A stretch of DNA of 64,000 bases from Rheinheimera lutimaris (GCF_013283795.1 NZ_JABSOD010000002.1:281262-345261), one strand, 5' to 3'. Counted from the first letter of the stretch, positions 42,473-52,552 are shown. Made by a program: numbers and translations. Notes: generated by a model from the letters alone, not told the origin.

Positions 42473-42501
42473 ATACTAATGCCAGCTATACCCTCTGTCA
42501 A
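42473..42501 (-). promoter_or_regulatory. Strong promoter of the tRNA-Asn array
   Basis: On the minus strand a consensus TTGACA (42496-42501), a 17-base spacer and TAGTAT (42473-42478) are followed by a GC-rich discriminator (TGCGCCC). That combination is typical of stable-RNA promoters under stringent and growth-rate control. Confidence 0.8.
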
Positions 42502-42649
42502 CACTTTGCAGCAGGGATTTTCGCCTTGTTGAATCACTTGCATATTGTTTAAGCAAAGCGCGCTTTAGACCAGCAGTTTATGCTGAAAAAAGCAGCGCCT
42601 GGTGCGGCTGTTTATCCGAACCGCGCAAAACCATAGTGTGCGGGCATTA

Positions 42650-42686
42650 CACAGAGTTACCCACAGAAACTGTGGATAACTCTGTG
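42650..42686. repeat. Long hairpin containing a consensus DnaA box
   Basis: Arms 42650-42666 and 42670-42686 pair over 17 positions with one C-A mismatch around an AAA loop. The right arm contains TGTGGATAA, the complement of the DnaA consensus TTATCCACA; the left arm contains TTACCCACA, one base from it. No T-tract follows on either strand, so it is not an ordinary terminator. Confidence 0.75.
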
Positions 42687-42724
42687 AGTTTAATGCGTGT
42701 TACCTGGGGGAAGGCTTGATTCTG

Positions 42725-42744
42725 TTGACCTGGCACTAGGTCAA
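42725..42744. promoter_or_regulatory. Inverted repeat, possible operator for the MATE-uvrB genes
   Basis: TTGACCT (42725-42731) and AGGTCAA (42738-42744) form a perfect 7-bp inverted repeat with a 6-base centre, shortly before an AT-rich stretch upstream of the MATE gene. It has the size of a dimeric regulator site; no regulator gene is adjacent. Confidence 0.4.
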
Positions 42745-42991
42745 GCAACTTGCGATGAAAATATTTTTCTATATAAAACAATGAGATAGTTATTTTGTTG
42801 TCGGCAAAATTAAATATTGTTTTGTTTCAAACTGGCATAAATTAAGCACGGCGTAATTGTGAACTGTTTTAGCAGTAAATACCGCAGCATGGGCCGTATT
42901 AATCGCAATAATGCGCAATTGCACTAAAATAGCGTGGCCCGCGTCGGCGCTTTTCTCTACAATAGCGCCATGCTTTATTAAGCCTGTATTT

Positions 42992-44353
42992 ATGACTACT
43001 TCAACCAAAGCTGCTTATTCACTGACAAAAGACGATATTCAATCCACCCTCGTCGCCATGACATTGCCGATGTTGGTAGGCATGATCACCTTAATGACCT
43101 TTAACCTGGTGGATACCTTTTTCATCAGTATGCTGGGTACGGCGCAATTAGCCGCCATCAGTTTTACCTTTCCGGTGTCGTTTGCGCTGATCAGTTTATC
43201 AATCGGCCTTAGTATCGGCACCTCAGCAGTGATTGCCAAAGCCCTCGGTGCCGGCCGTTTAACCGAAGCCCGCACCGACGGCCAGGTAGCCCTGGGCTTA
43301 TCTGCTGTTATGGTTGCTGTGCTGGCATTGGCCGGTTATTACTTTACCGTGCCGCTGTTCAGTGCCATGGGCGCCGCCGGCGAGGTGTTACTGTATATTC
43401 GCCAGTATATGGATATCTGGTTTGCCGGCGCGGTATTGCTGGTGCTGCCGATGGTGGGCAACGCGGTGCTGCGTGCTGCCGGTGATACCAAAACGCCGTC
43501 GATTATTATGGCCTGTTCCGGGTTGGTTAATGCGGTGCTGGATCCGATACTGATTTTCGGTGTCGGGCCTGTGCCGGCATTTGGTATGCAGGGCGCGGCG
43601 GTGGCAACCGTTATATCGTGGTTGTTTGGCTCAGCATTGATCTTGTTTTTACTGGTGAAGCGTGACCTTATCAGCACCGGTTGGATCCCATGGCAAGCGC
43701 TGTTGACGGTATGCCGGAAAATCCTGCGTATTGGCTTGCCCGCTGCCGGCGCAAATATGTTAACTCCGCTGGCCATGGCAGTGCTTACCGCCATTATGGC
43801 CAGCTACGGTGCTGAGGCTGTGGCTGCCTTTGGTGTCGGCGCCAGGTTAGAAAGCATTGCCTGCCTGGTGGTATTGGCACTGTCGATGACCTTACCGCCT
43901 TTTGTCAGTCAAAATTACGGTGCCGGTTTATTGCACCGCGTACAGCAGGCCTACCGCTTGTGCGGCCGTTTTGTCATGCTGTGGCAATTTGCCGTGTATC
44001 TGCTGTTGGCTGTATTGGCGCAGCCATTGGCGGGTCTGTTCAGCAATGAACCCGAAGTGATACGGATTATTTGTTGGTTTATCTGGATAGTACCGCTGTC
44101 TTATGGATTACAGGGCATTATTATTTTAACCAATTCATCCTTTAATGCGCTGCATCAGCCCGGCAGTGCCTTATTGCTAAGCATAGTGCGCTTATTTGTG
44201 TTTTATGTGCCGCTGGCTTGGTTGGGCGGCGAGCTTTTCGGCGTTACCGGCTTATTTATCGGTTGTGTGCTGGGCAATATTTTTACCGCTGCTATCGCGT
44301 GGGGTTGGTTTAACCGTGCGGTACAGCGTTCACAGCAGGAGGCAGCAGTATGA
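42992..44353 (+). CDS. MATE family efflux transporter
   Basis: A 453-residue transporter with twelve membrane segments in two six-helix halves. The ATG at 42992 ([17 protein letters not shown]) is preferred to a longer frame from 42911, since MATE proteins begin shortly before TM1 ([18 protein letters not shown]). [38 protein letters not shown] and the matching second-half elements are family signatures. It exports drugs or metabolites by Na+ or H+ antiport. Its last four bases (ATGA) overlap the uvrB start, an unexpected coupling with DNA repair. Confidence 0.9.
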   Translation: MTTSTKAAYSLTKDDIQSTLVAMTLPMLVGMITLMTFNLVDTFFISMLGTAQLAAISFTFPVSFALISLSIGLSIGTSAVIAKALGAGRLTEARTDGQVALGLSAVMVAVLALAGYYFTVPLFSAMGAAGEVLLYIRQYMDIWFAGAVLLVLPMVGNAVLRAAGDTKTPSIIMACSGLVNAVLDPILIFGVGPVPAFGMQGAAVATVISWLFGSALILFLLVKRDLISTGWIPWQALLTVCRKILRIGLPAAGANMLTPLAMAVLTAIMASYGAEAVAAFGVGARLESIACLVVLALSMTLPPFVSQNYGAGLLHRVQQAYRLCGRFVMLWQFAVYLLLAVLAQPLAGLFSNEPEVIRIICWFIWIVPLSYGLQGIIILTNSSFNALHQPGSALLLSIVRLFVFYVPLAWLGGELFGVTGLFIGCVLGNIFTAAIAWGWFNRAVQRSQQEAAV

Positions 44354-46347
44354 CAAGAGCATTCGAACTGGTATCACACTATCAGCCGGCCGGTGACCAA
44401 CCGCAAGCCATTGCTAAGTTAGTTGAAGGGCTGGAAGCCGGCCTGGCGCATCAAACCCTGCTGGGTGTTACCGGCTCGGGCAAAACCTTTACCATGGCCA
44501 ATGTGATAGCAAAAGTAGACCGGCCAACGCTGATTATGGCGCACAACAAAACACTGGCGGCGCAGCTGTACGGTGAGATGAAGGAGTTTTTTCCGCACAA
44601 CTCGGTGGAATACTTTGTTTCTTATTATGATTATTACCAGCCCGAAGCTTATGTGCCCTCTACCGATACCTTTATAGAAAAAGATGCCTCTATTAACGAA
44701 CATATCGAACAAATGCGGCTGTCGGCCACCAAGGCCCTGATGGAGCGGCGCGATGTGGTGATTATTGCTTCGGTCTCGGCGATTTACGGCCTGGGCGATC
44801 CCGAGTCCTATATGAAAATGCTGCTGCATTTAAAAGTGGGCGATATTGTCGACCAACGTTTTATTTTGCGCCGGCTGGCCGAGCTGCAATACAGCCGTAA
44901 TGATATCGAGTTTCAACGTGCCACTTATCGGGTTCGCGGTGATGTAATTGATATTTTCCCGGCGGAATCCGACGACATCGCCGTGCGGGTAGAGCTGTTT
45001 GACGAAGAGATTGAACGCATCAGTATATTTGACCCGCTTACCGGCTCGGTGGAAAAAGTGGTAACGCGCTACACTGTATACCCGAAAACGCACTATGTTA
45101 CGCCACGGGAAAAAATTCTTGCGGCAGTGGACAACGTTAAAGTTGAATTGCAACACCGGCGCGACGAGCTGCTGGCGAACAATAAACTGGTAGAAGAGCA
45201 GCGCTTAAGTCAGCGCACCTTGTTTGATATTGAAATGATGGTAGAGCTGGGGTATTGCTCCGGCATTGAAAACTACTCGCGCTATTTATCCGGCCGTGCC
45301 AACGGTGAGCCCCCGCCAACCTTGCTGGACTATTTCCCGGCCGACGGCCTGATGTTTATTGATGAATCGCACGTTACCGTGTCGCAAATCGGTGCCATGT
45401 ATAAAGGTGACCGCTCGCGTAAAGAAAATTTGGTGAATTACGGTTTCCGGCTACCCTCGGCGCTGGATAACCGGCCGCTGAAATTTGATGAATTTGAAGC
45501 CATAGCACCGCAGCGCATCTATGTTTCTGCTACGCCGGCGGCGTATGAGCTGGAGCAATCGGCCGGTGAAGTAATAGAGCAGGTGGTGCGCCCAACCGGG
45601 CTGGTTGACCCGGAGATAGAAATACGGCCGGTGGCAACCCAGGTAGATGATTTATTATCAGAAGCTTTTATTCGTGCAGAGCGCAAAGAGCGGGTATTGG
45701 TAACCACCTTAACCAAACGTATGGCAGAAGATTTAACCGACTACCTGAACGAGCACGGCGTTAAAGTGCGCTATTTGCACTCGGATATCGATACCGTAGA
45801 GCGGATGGAAATTATCCGCGATTTACGTTTGGGCGTATTTGATGTGCTGGTGGGCATTAACCTGCTGCGTGAAGGTTTGGATATTCCGGAAGTGTCACTG
45901 GTGGCGATTCTGGACGCGGATAAAGAGGGCTTTTTGCGCTCCGAGCGCTCATTAATTCAAACCATTGGTCGTGCTGCCCGTAATTTAACCGGTAGGGCAA
46001 TACTGTATGCCGACCGCATTACCGGCTCTATGCAACGGGCGATGGATGAAACCGACAGGCGCCGTGCCAAGCAGCAGCAGTTTAATACCGAGCACGGTAT
46101 TTCACCCACGGCGATTAAAAAGAAAATCGCCGATGTTATGGACCTGGGCCAGGATGCAGCCCCGGCCTTGCCGATGGTGGCGGAAAAAGTACGTTTGATT
46201 AAAGGTAAAACCCCATATCAGGTAGAGGCTGAAATTAAACAGTTAGAGCAAAAAATGCTGCAGCACGCCCGTGATCTCGAATTTGAGCAAGCGGCACAGC
46301 TGCGTGACAAAGTGCATCTGCTAAAGCAAGCACTGCTGGAAATTTAA
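44350..46347 (+). CDS. uvrB: Excinuclease ABC subunit B
   Basis: A 665-residue DNA-repair helicase-like subunit of the UvrABC system. It has Walker [16 protein letters not shown], the beta-hairpin region [21 protein letters not shown] that clamps DNA, the DESH box ([11 protein letters not shown]), helicase motif VI (QTIGRAARN) and the C-terminal UVR domain ([23 protein letters not shown]) for UvrC binding. E. coli UvrB has 673 residues. The start overlaps the MATE stop, and a shared transcript is likely; no SOS box is evident directly before the gene. Confidence 0.98.
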   Translation: MTRAFELVSHYQPAGDQPQAIAKLVEGLEAGLAHQTLLGVTGSGKTFTMANVIAKVDRPTLIMAHNKTLAAQLYGEMKEFFPHNSVEYFVSYYDYYQPEAYVPSTDTFIEKDASINEHIEQMRLSATKALMERRDVVIIASVSAIYGLGDPESYMKMLLHLKVGDIVDQRFILRRLAELQYSRNDIEFQRATYRVRGDVIDIFPAESDDIAVRVELFDEEIERISIFDPLTGSVEKVVTRYTVYPKTHYVTPREKILAAVDNVKVELQHRRDELLANNKLVEEQRLSQRTLFDIEMMVELGYCSGIENYSRYLSGRANGEPPPTLLDYFPADGLMFIDESHVTVSQIGAMYKGDRSRKENLVNYGFRLPSALDNRPLKFDEFEAIAPQRIYVSATPAAYELEQSAGEVIEQVVRPTGLVDPEIEIRPVATQVDDLLSEAFIRAERKERVLVTTLTKRMAEDLTDYLNEHGVKVRYLHSDIDTVERMEIIRDLRLGVFDVLVGINLLREGLDIPEVSLVAILDADKEGFLRSERSLIQTIGRAARNLTGRAILYADRITGSMQRAMDETDRRRAKQQQFNTEHGISPTAIKKKIADVMDLGQDAAPALPMVAEKVRLIKGKTPYQVEAEIKQLEQKMLQHARDLEFEQAAQLRDKVHLLKQALLEI

Positions 46348-46348
46348 A

Positions 46349-46409
46349 GCCGGGCACAGCCTGCACGCCACCGTGGTTTTGCGTTGTCGCGGTGGTGCCG
46401 GCATTTTTT
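46349..46409 (+). terminator. Rho-independent terminator after uvrB
   Basis: A nested hairpin: an inner CCACCG...CGGTGG stem and an outer GC-rich stem (GCCGGGCAC with GTGCCGGC, one bulge), followed by TTTTTT at 46404-46409. Confidence 0.65.
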
Positions 46410-46530
46410 GGTGCAGGATAAAAATACTTACTGTTAGTACGCTGATTTTAATGTTAAATAAGGCATTATGCTCAGCTTTGGCTAAGCTTTAACTGCCTTT
46501 ATGTTCTCTTAACGTTTCAGGATGATAACT

Positions 46531-47622
46531 ATGTTGCGTGTCCCGCCGATAACTCTGTCGTTGTTGTGTTCCTTATTACTGTTGTCAGGTTGCTCCGGGC
46601 CGGAGTCTCAAACCGCTGAAACCTTAATACGACCGGTTAAACTGCATACGGTCGGCGCAGAGTCTGCAGCGGCTGTGCGACAGTTTCCGGCGGTGGTTGA
46701 GCCCACCGAGCGAGCCAATTTAACCTTCAGGGTTAGCGGTAAATTGGTGCAGCTGATTGCCAGACCCGGTCAAATGGTGCAAAAAGGCGATTTGCTGGCC
46801 CGACTGGATGACACCGATTTTAAGTTAAAGCTGGACCAGGCCCGCGCACGGTTTGAACTGGCGCAAACCCAATTTACCCGTGCTGAGCAGCTGGTGGCGC
46901 AAAAGCTGGTGTCGCAAGCCGTATTTGACGAGTCTAAAGCACAGTTACAGGTAGCACAGGCCGATTTATCCACCGCTGAAACGGCACTGAGTTATACCCG
47001 GTTAGAAGCGCCGTTTGCCGGTAATATTTCGCGTTTACTGGTTGAGAACCACGAAAACGTTGCTGCGCAGCAAGCCATTATGGAGCTGCAGGTACGCGAT
47101 CAGGTCGATGTGGTGATCCAGGTGCCGGAAGATGTTATTTCCAACGTTCGCAAAGACTTTGATTATCAGCCGGAGGTGGTGTTCGACTCGCACCCGCTGC
47201 AACGTTACCGCGCGCGCATTCGCGAATGGGATACCCGCGCCGATCCGGCCACCAACAGCTTTAAAGTGGTGTTTACTATGCCGACACCGGAAGAATTTAA
47301 CGTGTTGTCCGGCATGACTGCCAATGTGATTGCCGAAGTCAGTAAAATTAATGCCGCCTATGTTGACGCACTGTTTATTCCGGCCACGGCTATTTTTATG
47401 CCAAATGATACTGCGCTGGCGGCTCAGCAAAGCTATGTTTGGGTGTATAACGCCGATAGCGGTGTGGTAAGCAAACGCGCGGTAACGGTTAGCAGTTTAA
47501 CCAGTGCCGGAGCCGCAGTAACCGCCGGCTTAACTGCCGGTGAGCAAGTGGTCAGCGCCGGTGTGCAGCAGTTACAGGAAGGGCAACAGGTCAGGCCCTG
47601 GGTGCGTGAGCGGGGGCTGTAA
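46531..47622 (+). CDS. RND efflux adaptor lipoprotein
   Basis: A 363-residue periplasmic adaptor. The ATG at 46531 has AGGA 8 bases upstream and is preferred over the one at 46522, which overlaps that site. A lipoprotein signal ends at LLLLSGC, so the mature protein is lipid-anchored at Cys. It has the lipoyl halves (RVSGKLVQLIARPGQMVQKGD and RLEAPFAGNISRLLVENHE) around a helical hairpin (about 95-145), then barrel and membrane-proximal domains. Two bases separate it from the permease. It differs clearly from the adaptor at 15.6 kb, so the two RND systems are not recent duplicates. Confidence 0.92.
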   Translation: MLRVPPITLSLLCSLLLLSGCSGPESQTAETLIRPVKLHTVGAESAAAVRQFPAVVEPTERANLTFRVSGKLVQLIARPGQMVQKGDLLARLDDTDFKLKLDQARARFELAQTQFTRAEQLVAQKLVSQAVFDESKAQLQVAQADLSTAETALSYTRLEAPFAGNISRLLVENHENVAAQQAIMELQVRDQVDVVIQVPEDVISNVRKDFDYQPEVVFDSHPLQRYRARIREWDTRADPATNSFKVVFTMPTPEEFNVLSGMTANVIAEVSKINAAYVDALFIPATAIFMPNDTALAAQQSYVWVYNADSGVVSKRAVTVSSLTSAGAAVTAGLTAGEQVVSAGVQQLQEGQQVRPWVRERGL

Positions 47623-47624
47623 GC

Positions 47625-50600
47625 ATGAATGTGGCCCGCTATTTTATTCAGTACCGTACCTCTTCATGGTTGTTTGCCGCTATCTTATTGTTTGGCGGTA
47701 TAGTGTCGTACTTCGGCCTTGGCCGGCTGGAAGATCCGCAGTTTACGCTCAAGCAGGCATTGATCATTACCCAGTATCCGGGCGCGTCACCCACTCAGGT
47801 TGAGGAAGAGGTGACGTATCCGCTGGAAAATGCCATTCAGCAATTGCCCTATGTTAATCATGTGACCTCGGTGTCCGGCGCCGGGTTATCGCAGCTGATG
47901 GTAGAGATGAAAGACACCTACCGCGCCAAAGAGCTAAAACAAATATGGGATGAGCTGCGCCACAAGGTTAACGATTTGCAGCCGCAGTTGCCGCCCGGTG
48001 TACAAACCCCGCAGGTAAAAGACGATTTCGGCGATGTTTACGGCATTTTATATGCGTTGACCGGTGCAGGTTACAGCGATGATGAACTGCGCGACTATGT
48101 CGATTTTTTACGCCGCGAATTAGTGCTGGTTAACGGCGTGGGCAAGGTAGCGGTAGGCGGGGTGCAACAGGAGCAGGTGATTGTTGAAATTTCCAGGCCG
48201 CGTTTAACTGCGCTGGGTATTGCGCCGCAAACCATTGCCTCGCTGTTGCAAAGCCAGAATATGGTCGCCAATGCCGGCTCGATTAAAGTTGGCCCGGACC
48301 GGCTGCGTATTTATCCTACCGGCGAATTTCAATCGGTGTCAGAGCTGGAGAGCCTGATAATCTCCAGTCCGGACTCGAAAGAACTAATTTATCTTGGCGA
48401 TGTGGCACGGGTGTATCGGGAAAACGCTGAGGAGCCCACTCAATTGCTGCGCTTTAATGGCGAAAATGCTTTAACACTGGGCGTGTCCTTTACCGGCGGT
48501 GTAAACGTGGTTGAAGCCGGCGAGCTGGTGCAGCAGCGCCTTACTGAGCTTGAGTACAACAAACCGGTAGGTATAGAGCTGCACACTATTTATAACCAGC
48601 CGGATGAAGTGGCTAATTCGGTCAGTGGTTTTATTATTAACCTGGCCGAAGCCGTTGCCATTGTTATTGTGGTGTTGTTGCTGTTTATGGGGCTGCGCAG
48701 CGGTATTTTAATCGGCCTTATTTTGCTGCTTACGGTACTGGGTACCTTTATCTTTATGCAGCAAATGCAAATTGAATTACAGCGCGTCTCGCTGGGCGCG
48801 TTAATCATTGCGCTGGGTATGCTGGTCGATAACGCCATTGTAATTACCGAGGGTATTTTAATCGGTATGCAGCGCCGGCTTAAGCTGGCCGATGCTGCGG
48901 CGTTAATTGTTAAGCAAACGCAGTGGCCGTTGCTGGGCGCTACTGTTATTGCCATTGCTGCCTTTGCGCCGATTGGTCTGTCAAGCGATGCCACAGGCGA
49001 GTTTGCCGGTAGTCTGTTTTGGGTGCTGTTGGTGTCTCTGCTGCTCAGTTGGGTTACCGCCATTACGTTAACGCCGTTTTTTGCCAGCATGTTATTTAAA
49101 GACCAGTTACAGCAAGACACTGAGCCGCAAGCGCTGTATCAGGGCGTGGTGTTTAATGTCTACCGTATCATGTTAAATGCAGCCTTACGTTATCGTGTGC
49201 TGACCTACAGCGTTACGCTGCTGCTGTTAGTCGCCGCGGTGCTGGGATTTTCTAAGGTAAAGCAGGTATTTTTTCCGCCGTCGAATACGCCGATTTTTTT
49301 GGTGGATTTATGGCAGCCGCAAGGCACGGATATCCGCCAAAGCGCGGCGGACGCTGTAACGCTGATGAATTATTTGTCGTCACTGGAAGGTATCAGCCAT
49401 GTTACCGCCACCAGCGGGCGCGGGGCCGAGCGCTTTATGTTGACCTATCAACCGGAAAAAAGCTTTGCGGCCTACAGCCAGCTTATAGTGCGGGCAGAGC
49501 AGCGCGAGCAATTACCGGCATTGATGCAGCAAACCCGCGAGTATATAACGGCGCAGTTACCGCGTTTGCAGTATAAGTTGCTACGTTTGGAAGTAGGGCC
49601 CTCAACACCGGCAAAAATTGAAGCGCGTTTTAGCGGCGCTGACCCGGATGTGTTACGCAGCCTGGCAGAGCAAGCGAAAACCATCTTATTAGCCGATGGC
49701 CGGGCGGTCAGTGTGCGTGATAACTGGCGCGAGCGCACTAAAGTGATCCGGCCGCTGTTTAATGAGGCCATGGCTCGCCGCGCCGGCATCAGCAAGCAGG
49801 ATATCGACGATGTGCTGTTAACGGCGATGTCTGGCCGTACCGTAGGCATTTATCGTGACGGTACCCACTTGTTACCGATAGTGGCACGCTCACCGCTGGC
49901 TGAACGTGACAACCCCAATGCCTTGTACGATTTGCAGGTCTACAGCAACAAGCTGCAGCGCTATGTGCCGATAACTCAGGTAGTTACCGGCTTTGACCTG
50001 GTATGGGAAGATGCACAAATTCAGCGTCGTGACCGCAAAAGAACCATTACAGTGATGGCAGATCACGATAATTTATCGGATGATACCGCCTCAGCACTGC
50101 TGGCCCGGGTAAAAACTGATATTGAAGCTATAGCATTGCCAACCGGCTATTTCCTCAGTTGGGGCGGTGAATATGAAGCGCAGCAAAAAGCGCAGAAGGC
50201 GCTGTTCAGCTCATTGCCGCTGGGCTACTTAATGATGTTTATCGTCACGGTGTTGCTGTTTAACTCGATGCGCAGTGCTCTGGTTATTTGGGCTTGTGTG
50301 CCGCTGGCTATTATCGGCGTGAGTTTTGGTTTACTGCTACTGGGCGCGCCGTTTGGTTTTATTGCTTTGCTCGGTTTTTTAAGTTTGTCCGGCATGTTGA
50401 TTAAAAACTGTATTGTGCTGGTAGAGCAAATCAAGTTAGAGCTGGAAGAGGGCAAGGCCGCCTTTAATGCAGTGTTCGACAGTGCGGTTAGCCGCGTACG
50501 GCCGGTGTCGATGGCAGCGATCACCACGATATTGGGCATGATCCCGCTACTTGGCGATGAGTTCTTTGCCAGCTTAGCGGTGGTGATTATGTTTGGTTTG

Positions 50601-50687
50601 GGTTTTGCTACGGTACTTACTCTGCTGTTTTTGCCGGTGCTGTATTGCAGTGTATTTAATATTAAAACAACTCAGGGATCATTATGA
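47625..50687 (+). CDS. RND efflux permease
   Basis: A 1020-residue RND pump with twelve membrane segments and two large periplasmic loops. TM4 holds LIIALGMLVDNAIVITEGIL, a version of the proton-relay region with one Asp of the usual DD pair followed by Asn. The second half has GFIALLGFLSLSGMLIKNCIVLVEQIKLE. The opening (FGLGRLEDPQFTLKQALIITQYPGASPTQVEEEV) is the pattern of the hydrophobe/drug exporter group sometimes called YegO- or VexH-like. It pairs with the lipoprotein adaptor; no TolC gene is adjacent. Its stop overlaps the M14 peptidase start. Confidence 0.92.
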   Translation: MNVARYFIQYRTSSWLFAAILLFGGIVSYFGLGRLEDPQFTLKQALIITQYPGASPTQVEEEVTYPLENAIQQLPYVNHVTSVSGAGLSQLMVEMKDTYRAKELKQIWDELRHKVNDLQPQLPPGVQTPQVKDDFGDVYGILYALTGAGYSDDELRDYVDFLRRELVLVNGVGKVAVGGVQQEQVIVEISRPRLTALGIAPQTIASLLQSQNMVANAGSIKVGPDRLRIYPTGEFQSVSELESLIISSPDSKELIYLGDVARVYRENAEEPTQLLRFNGENALTLGVSFTGGVNVVEAGELVQQRLTELEYNKPVGIELHTIYNQPDEVANSVSGFIINLAEAVAIVIVVLLLFMGLRSGILIGLILLLTVLGTFIFMQQMQIELQRVSLGALIIALGMLVDNAIVITEGILIGMQRRLKLADAAALIVKQTQWPLLGATVIAIAAFAPIGLSSDATGEFAGSLFWVLLVSLLLSWVTAITLTPFFASMLFKDQLQQDTEPQALYQGVVFNVYRIMLNAALRYRVLTYSVTLLLLVAAVLGFSKVKQVFFPPSNTPIFLVDLWQPQGTDIRQSAADAVTLMNYLSSLEGISHVTATSGRGAERFMLTYQPEKSFAAYSQLIVRAEQREQLPALMQQTREYITAQLPRLQYKLLRLEVGPSTPAKIEARFSGADPDVLRSLAEQAKTILLADGRAVSVRDNWRERTKVIRPLFNEAMARRAGISKQDIDDVLLTAMSGRTVGIYRDGTHLLPIVARSPLAERDNPNALYDLQVYSNKLQRYVPITQVVTGFDLVWEDAQIQRRDRKRTITVMADHDNLSDDTASALLARVKTDIEAIALPTGYFLSWGGEYEAQQKAQKALFSSLPLGYLMMFIVTVLLFNSMRSALVIWACVPLAIIGVSFGLLLLGAPFGFIALLGFLSLSGMLIKNCIVLVEQIKLELEEGKAAFNAVFDSAVSRVRPVSMAAITTILGMIPLLGDEFFASLAVVIMFGLGFATVLTLLFLPVLYCSVFNIKTTQGSL

Positions 50688-52477
50688 GTAAGCTTTCGCC
50701 ATTATTGCTAAGCGCTGCTATTTTGCTACCGGCGGTGTCGCAGGCTGCAGCCGACTGGTTGCCGCCGTTACCGGCGTGGCAGGGCAGCAGTGAGGCGCTG
50801 ATTAAAAGCAAGGGGCTGCCCTGGGTAACGCCGGCTGAACTGACAGGGCTTACCGACAGCCCCGATTATGCCGCCACGTTGAAATACCTTAGCGCACTGG
50901 TGGATAGCTCCGATTTGCTAATGCTGGAGCAATTTGGTGTCAGTGCGCAGGGCCGGCCGTTGTATGTCGTGAAAGCCAGCAGGGCACTGCATAAAATTGC
51001 GCAAAACCCACAACGTCCGTTACTGTTGGTGCAGGCCGGTATTCACAGCGGTGAAATTGACGGTAAAGATGCCGGCTTAATGTTGCTGCGCGATATTGCA
51101 CAGGGTGATAAAGCGCATTTACTGGCCAATGCCGATTTACTGTTTATTCCGGTGCTGTCGCCCGACGGCCATGAACGCCGTTCGCAGCATAACCGGATGA
51201 ACCAGCGCGGGCCGCTGCACCAGGGCTGGCGTGCTACCGCGCAAAATCTGAATTTAAACCGCGATTACGCCAAAGCTGACGCGCCGGAAATGCAGGCACT
51301 GCTGACGCTGATTAACCGCTACCAGCCGGATCTGTATATCGATGTCCATGTTACCGACGGCGAAGATTATCAGTACGACATTACCTATGGTTTTAATGAG
51401 CCGTTTGCTGCTGTCAGTGCCAATGGCGCCAGCTGGCTGGCAAAGTTATATCGCCCGGCGGTCAACGCAGCGTTAACAAAAGCCGGCCATATTGCCGGAC
51501 CTCTGGTGTTTGGCATCGACAGTAAAGACTTCAGCAAAGGCATCAGCGGCTGGACTGCCAGCCCGCGTTTTTCCAATGGCTATGGTGATGTGCGCCATTT
51601 ACCTACAGTGCTGGTAGAAAACCACAGTTTAAAACCCTACCGCCAGCGCGTGTTGGGTACCTATGTGCTGCTGGAGCAAAGCTTAACGCTGTTAAATGAG
51701 CAGGGCAAAGCACTGATTTTAGCCCGCCAGGCCGATTTACAAGCCAGGCCCAAACGCATGCCGCTTAGCTTTAAAGCCGCTGAGCAGGCCGATAGTATCG
51801 ATTTTAAAGGCATGAGTTACGAGCTGCGCCAATCGGCCATCAGTGGCGACACTTATGTTGCCTGGACCGGCAAGCCGCAGCTGTATCCGCAGTTGCCGGT
51901 GTATTGGGATAAGGTGGTTGATAAAGAGGTTGCCATACCGCAAGCCTACTGGCTGCCGCCGGAGCAACACAGCGTAATACAGCGGCTTAAAATACACGGC
52001 ATTGAGCTCAGCGTGTTGGAAAAGCCGCAAACAGTCAGTGCGCAGCAGCTTAGCCTAACCGCCTATAAGTTTGCCGAAAAGCCGTTTGAAAGCCGCTTTA
52101 TGCTGACAGAGGCGGTGTTTAGCCGCGCCACCGTTAACCGTAATTTGACTGCCGGTTGGGTGAAGGTCAGTACTGATCAGCCGTTGGGGCGTTTAGCCGT
52201 GGCGTTGCTGGAGCCAACAGCACCGGATTCATTCTTCAGCTGGGGCTTTTTCCCCGGCATGTTTGAGCGCACCGAATACTTCGAGCCCTATGCCATAGAG
52301 CCGTTAATTGCACAAATGCTGACACAGCAGCCCGAGCTGCAACAGCAGTTTGAGCAAGCGCTGGCTGAAGATGAGGCGCTGCGCACAAACCCGCGTGAGC
52401 GTTATAATTGGTTTTACCGTCAAATGCCATTTTACGACCGGCAATACCTGAAGTATCCGGTATTAATTGAACCCTGA
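50684..52477 (+). CDS. Secreted M14-family metallocarboxypeptidase
   Basis: A 597-residue exported zinc peptidase. The signal peptide (LLLSAAILLPAVSQAAA) is followed by an M14 catalytic domain: the zinc ligands His and Glu are in QAGIHSGEIDGKDAG and a further His in YIDVHVTDGEDYQYD; the conserved arginine context is LNLNRDY. The C-terminal ~230 residues are an extra beta-rich region of unknown role. It probably trims C-terminal residues from peptides, perhaps of cell-wall or dietary origin. The start ATG overlaps the RND permease stop by 4 bases, so the peptidase is co-translated with the exporter. Confidence 0.88.
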   Translation: MSKLSPLLLSAAILLPAVSQAAADWLPPLPAWQGSSEALIKSKGLPWVTPAELTGLTDSPDYAATLKYLSALVDSSDLLMLEQFGVSAQGRPLYVVKASRALHKIAQNPQRPLLLVQAGIHSGEIDGKDAGLMLLRDIAQGDKAHLLANADLLFIPVLSPDGHERRSQHNRMNQRGPLHQGWRATAQNLNLNRDYAKADAPEMQALLTLINRYQPDLYIDVHVTDGEDYQYDITYGFNEPFAAVSANGASWLAKLYRPAVNAALTKAGHIAGPLVFGIDSKDFSKGISGWTASPRFSNGYGDVRHLPTVLVENHSLKPYRQRVLGTYVLLEQSLTLLNEQGKALILARQADLQARPKRMPLSFKAAEQADSIDFKGMSYELRQSAISGDTYVAWTGKPQLYPQLPVYWDKVVDKEVAIPQAYWLPPEQHSVIQRLKIHGIELSVLEKPQTVSAQQLSLTAYKFAEKPFESRFMLTEAVFSRATVNRNLTAGWVKVSTDQPLGRLAVALLEPTAPDSFFSWGFFPGMFERTEYFEPYAIEPLIAQMLTQQPELQQQFEQALAEDEALRTNPRERYNWFYRQMPFYDRQYLKYPVLIEP

Positions 52478-52552
52478 TATACACAAGGCCGGCCGATTGT
52501 TGGCCTTAACAATAGCAGACAACAACTATCATTACTTTGAGTGAGATACGTC

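Larger units (their letters stand above)
42453..42991. other. Intergenic region between the tRNA array and the MATE gene
   Basis: About 540 bases holding the tRNA promoter at the left end, a strong hairpin with a DnaA box at 42650-42686, a short inverted repeat at 42725-42744 and an AT-rich stretch (42759-42835) that may hold the MATE promoter. No coding frame is convincing. Confidence 0.6.

Noticed and set aside
42650..42686. The DnaA-box hairpin as a rho-independent terminator
   Set aside because: No T-tract follows on either strand, and no gene ends close enough for it to serve.
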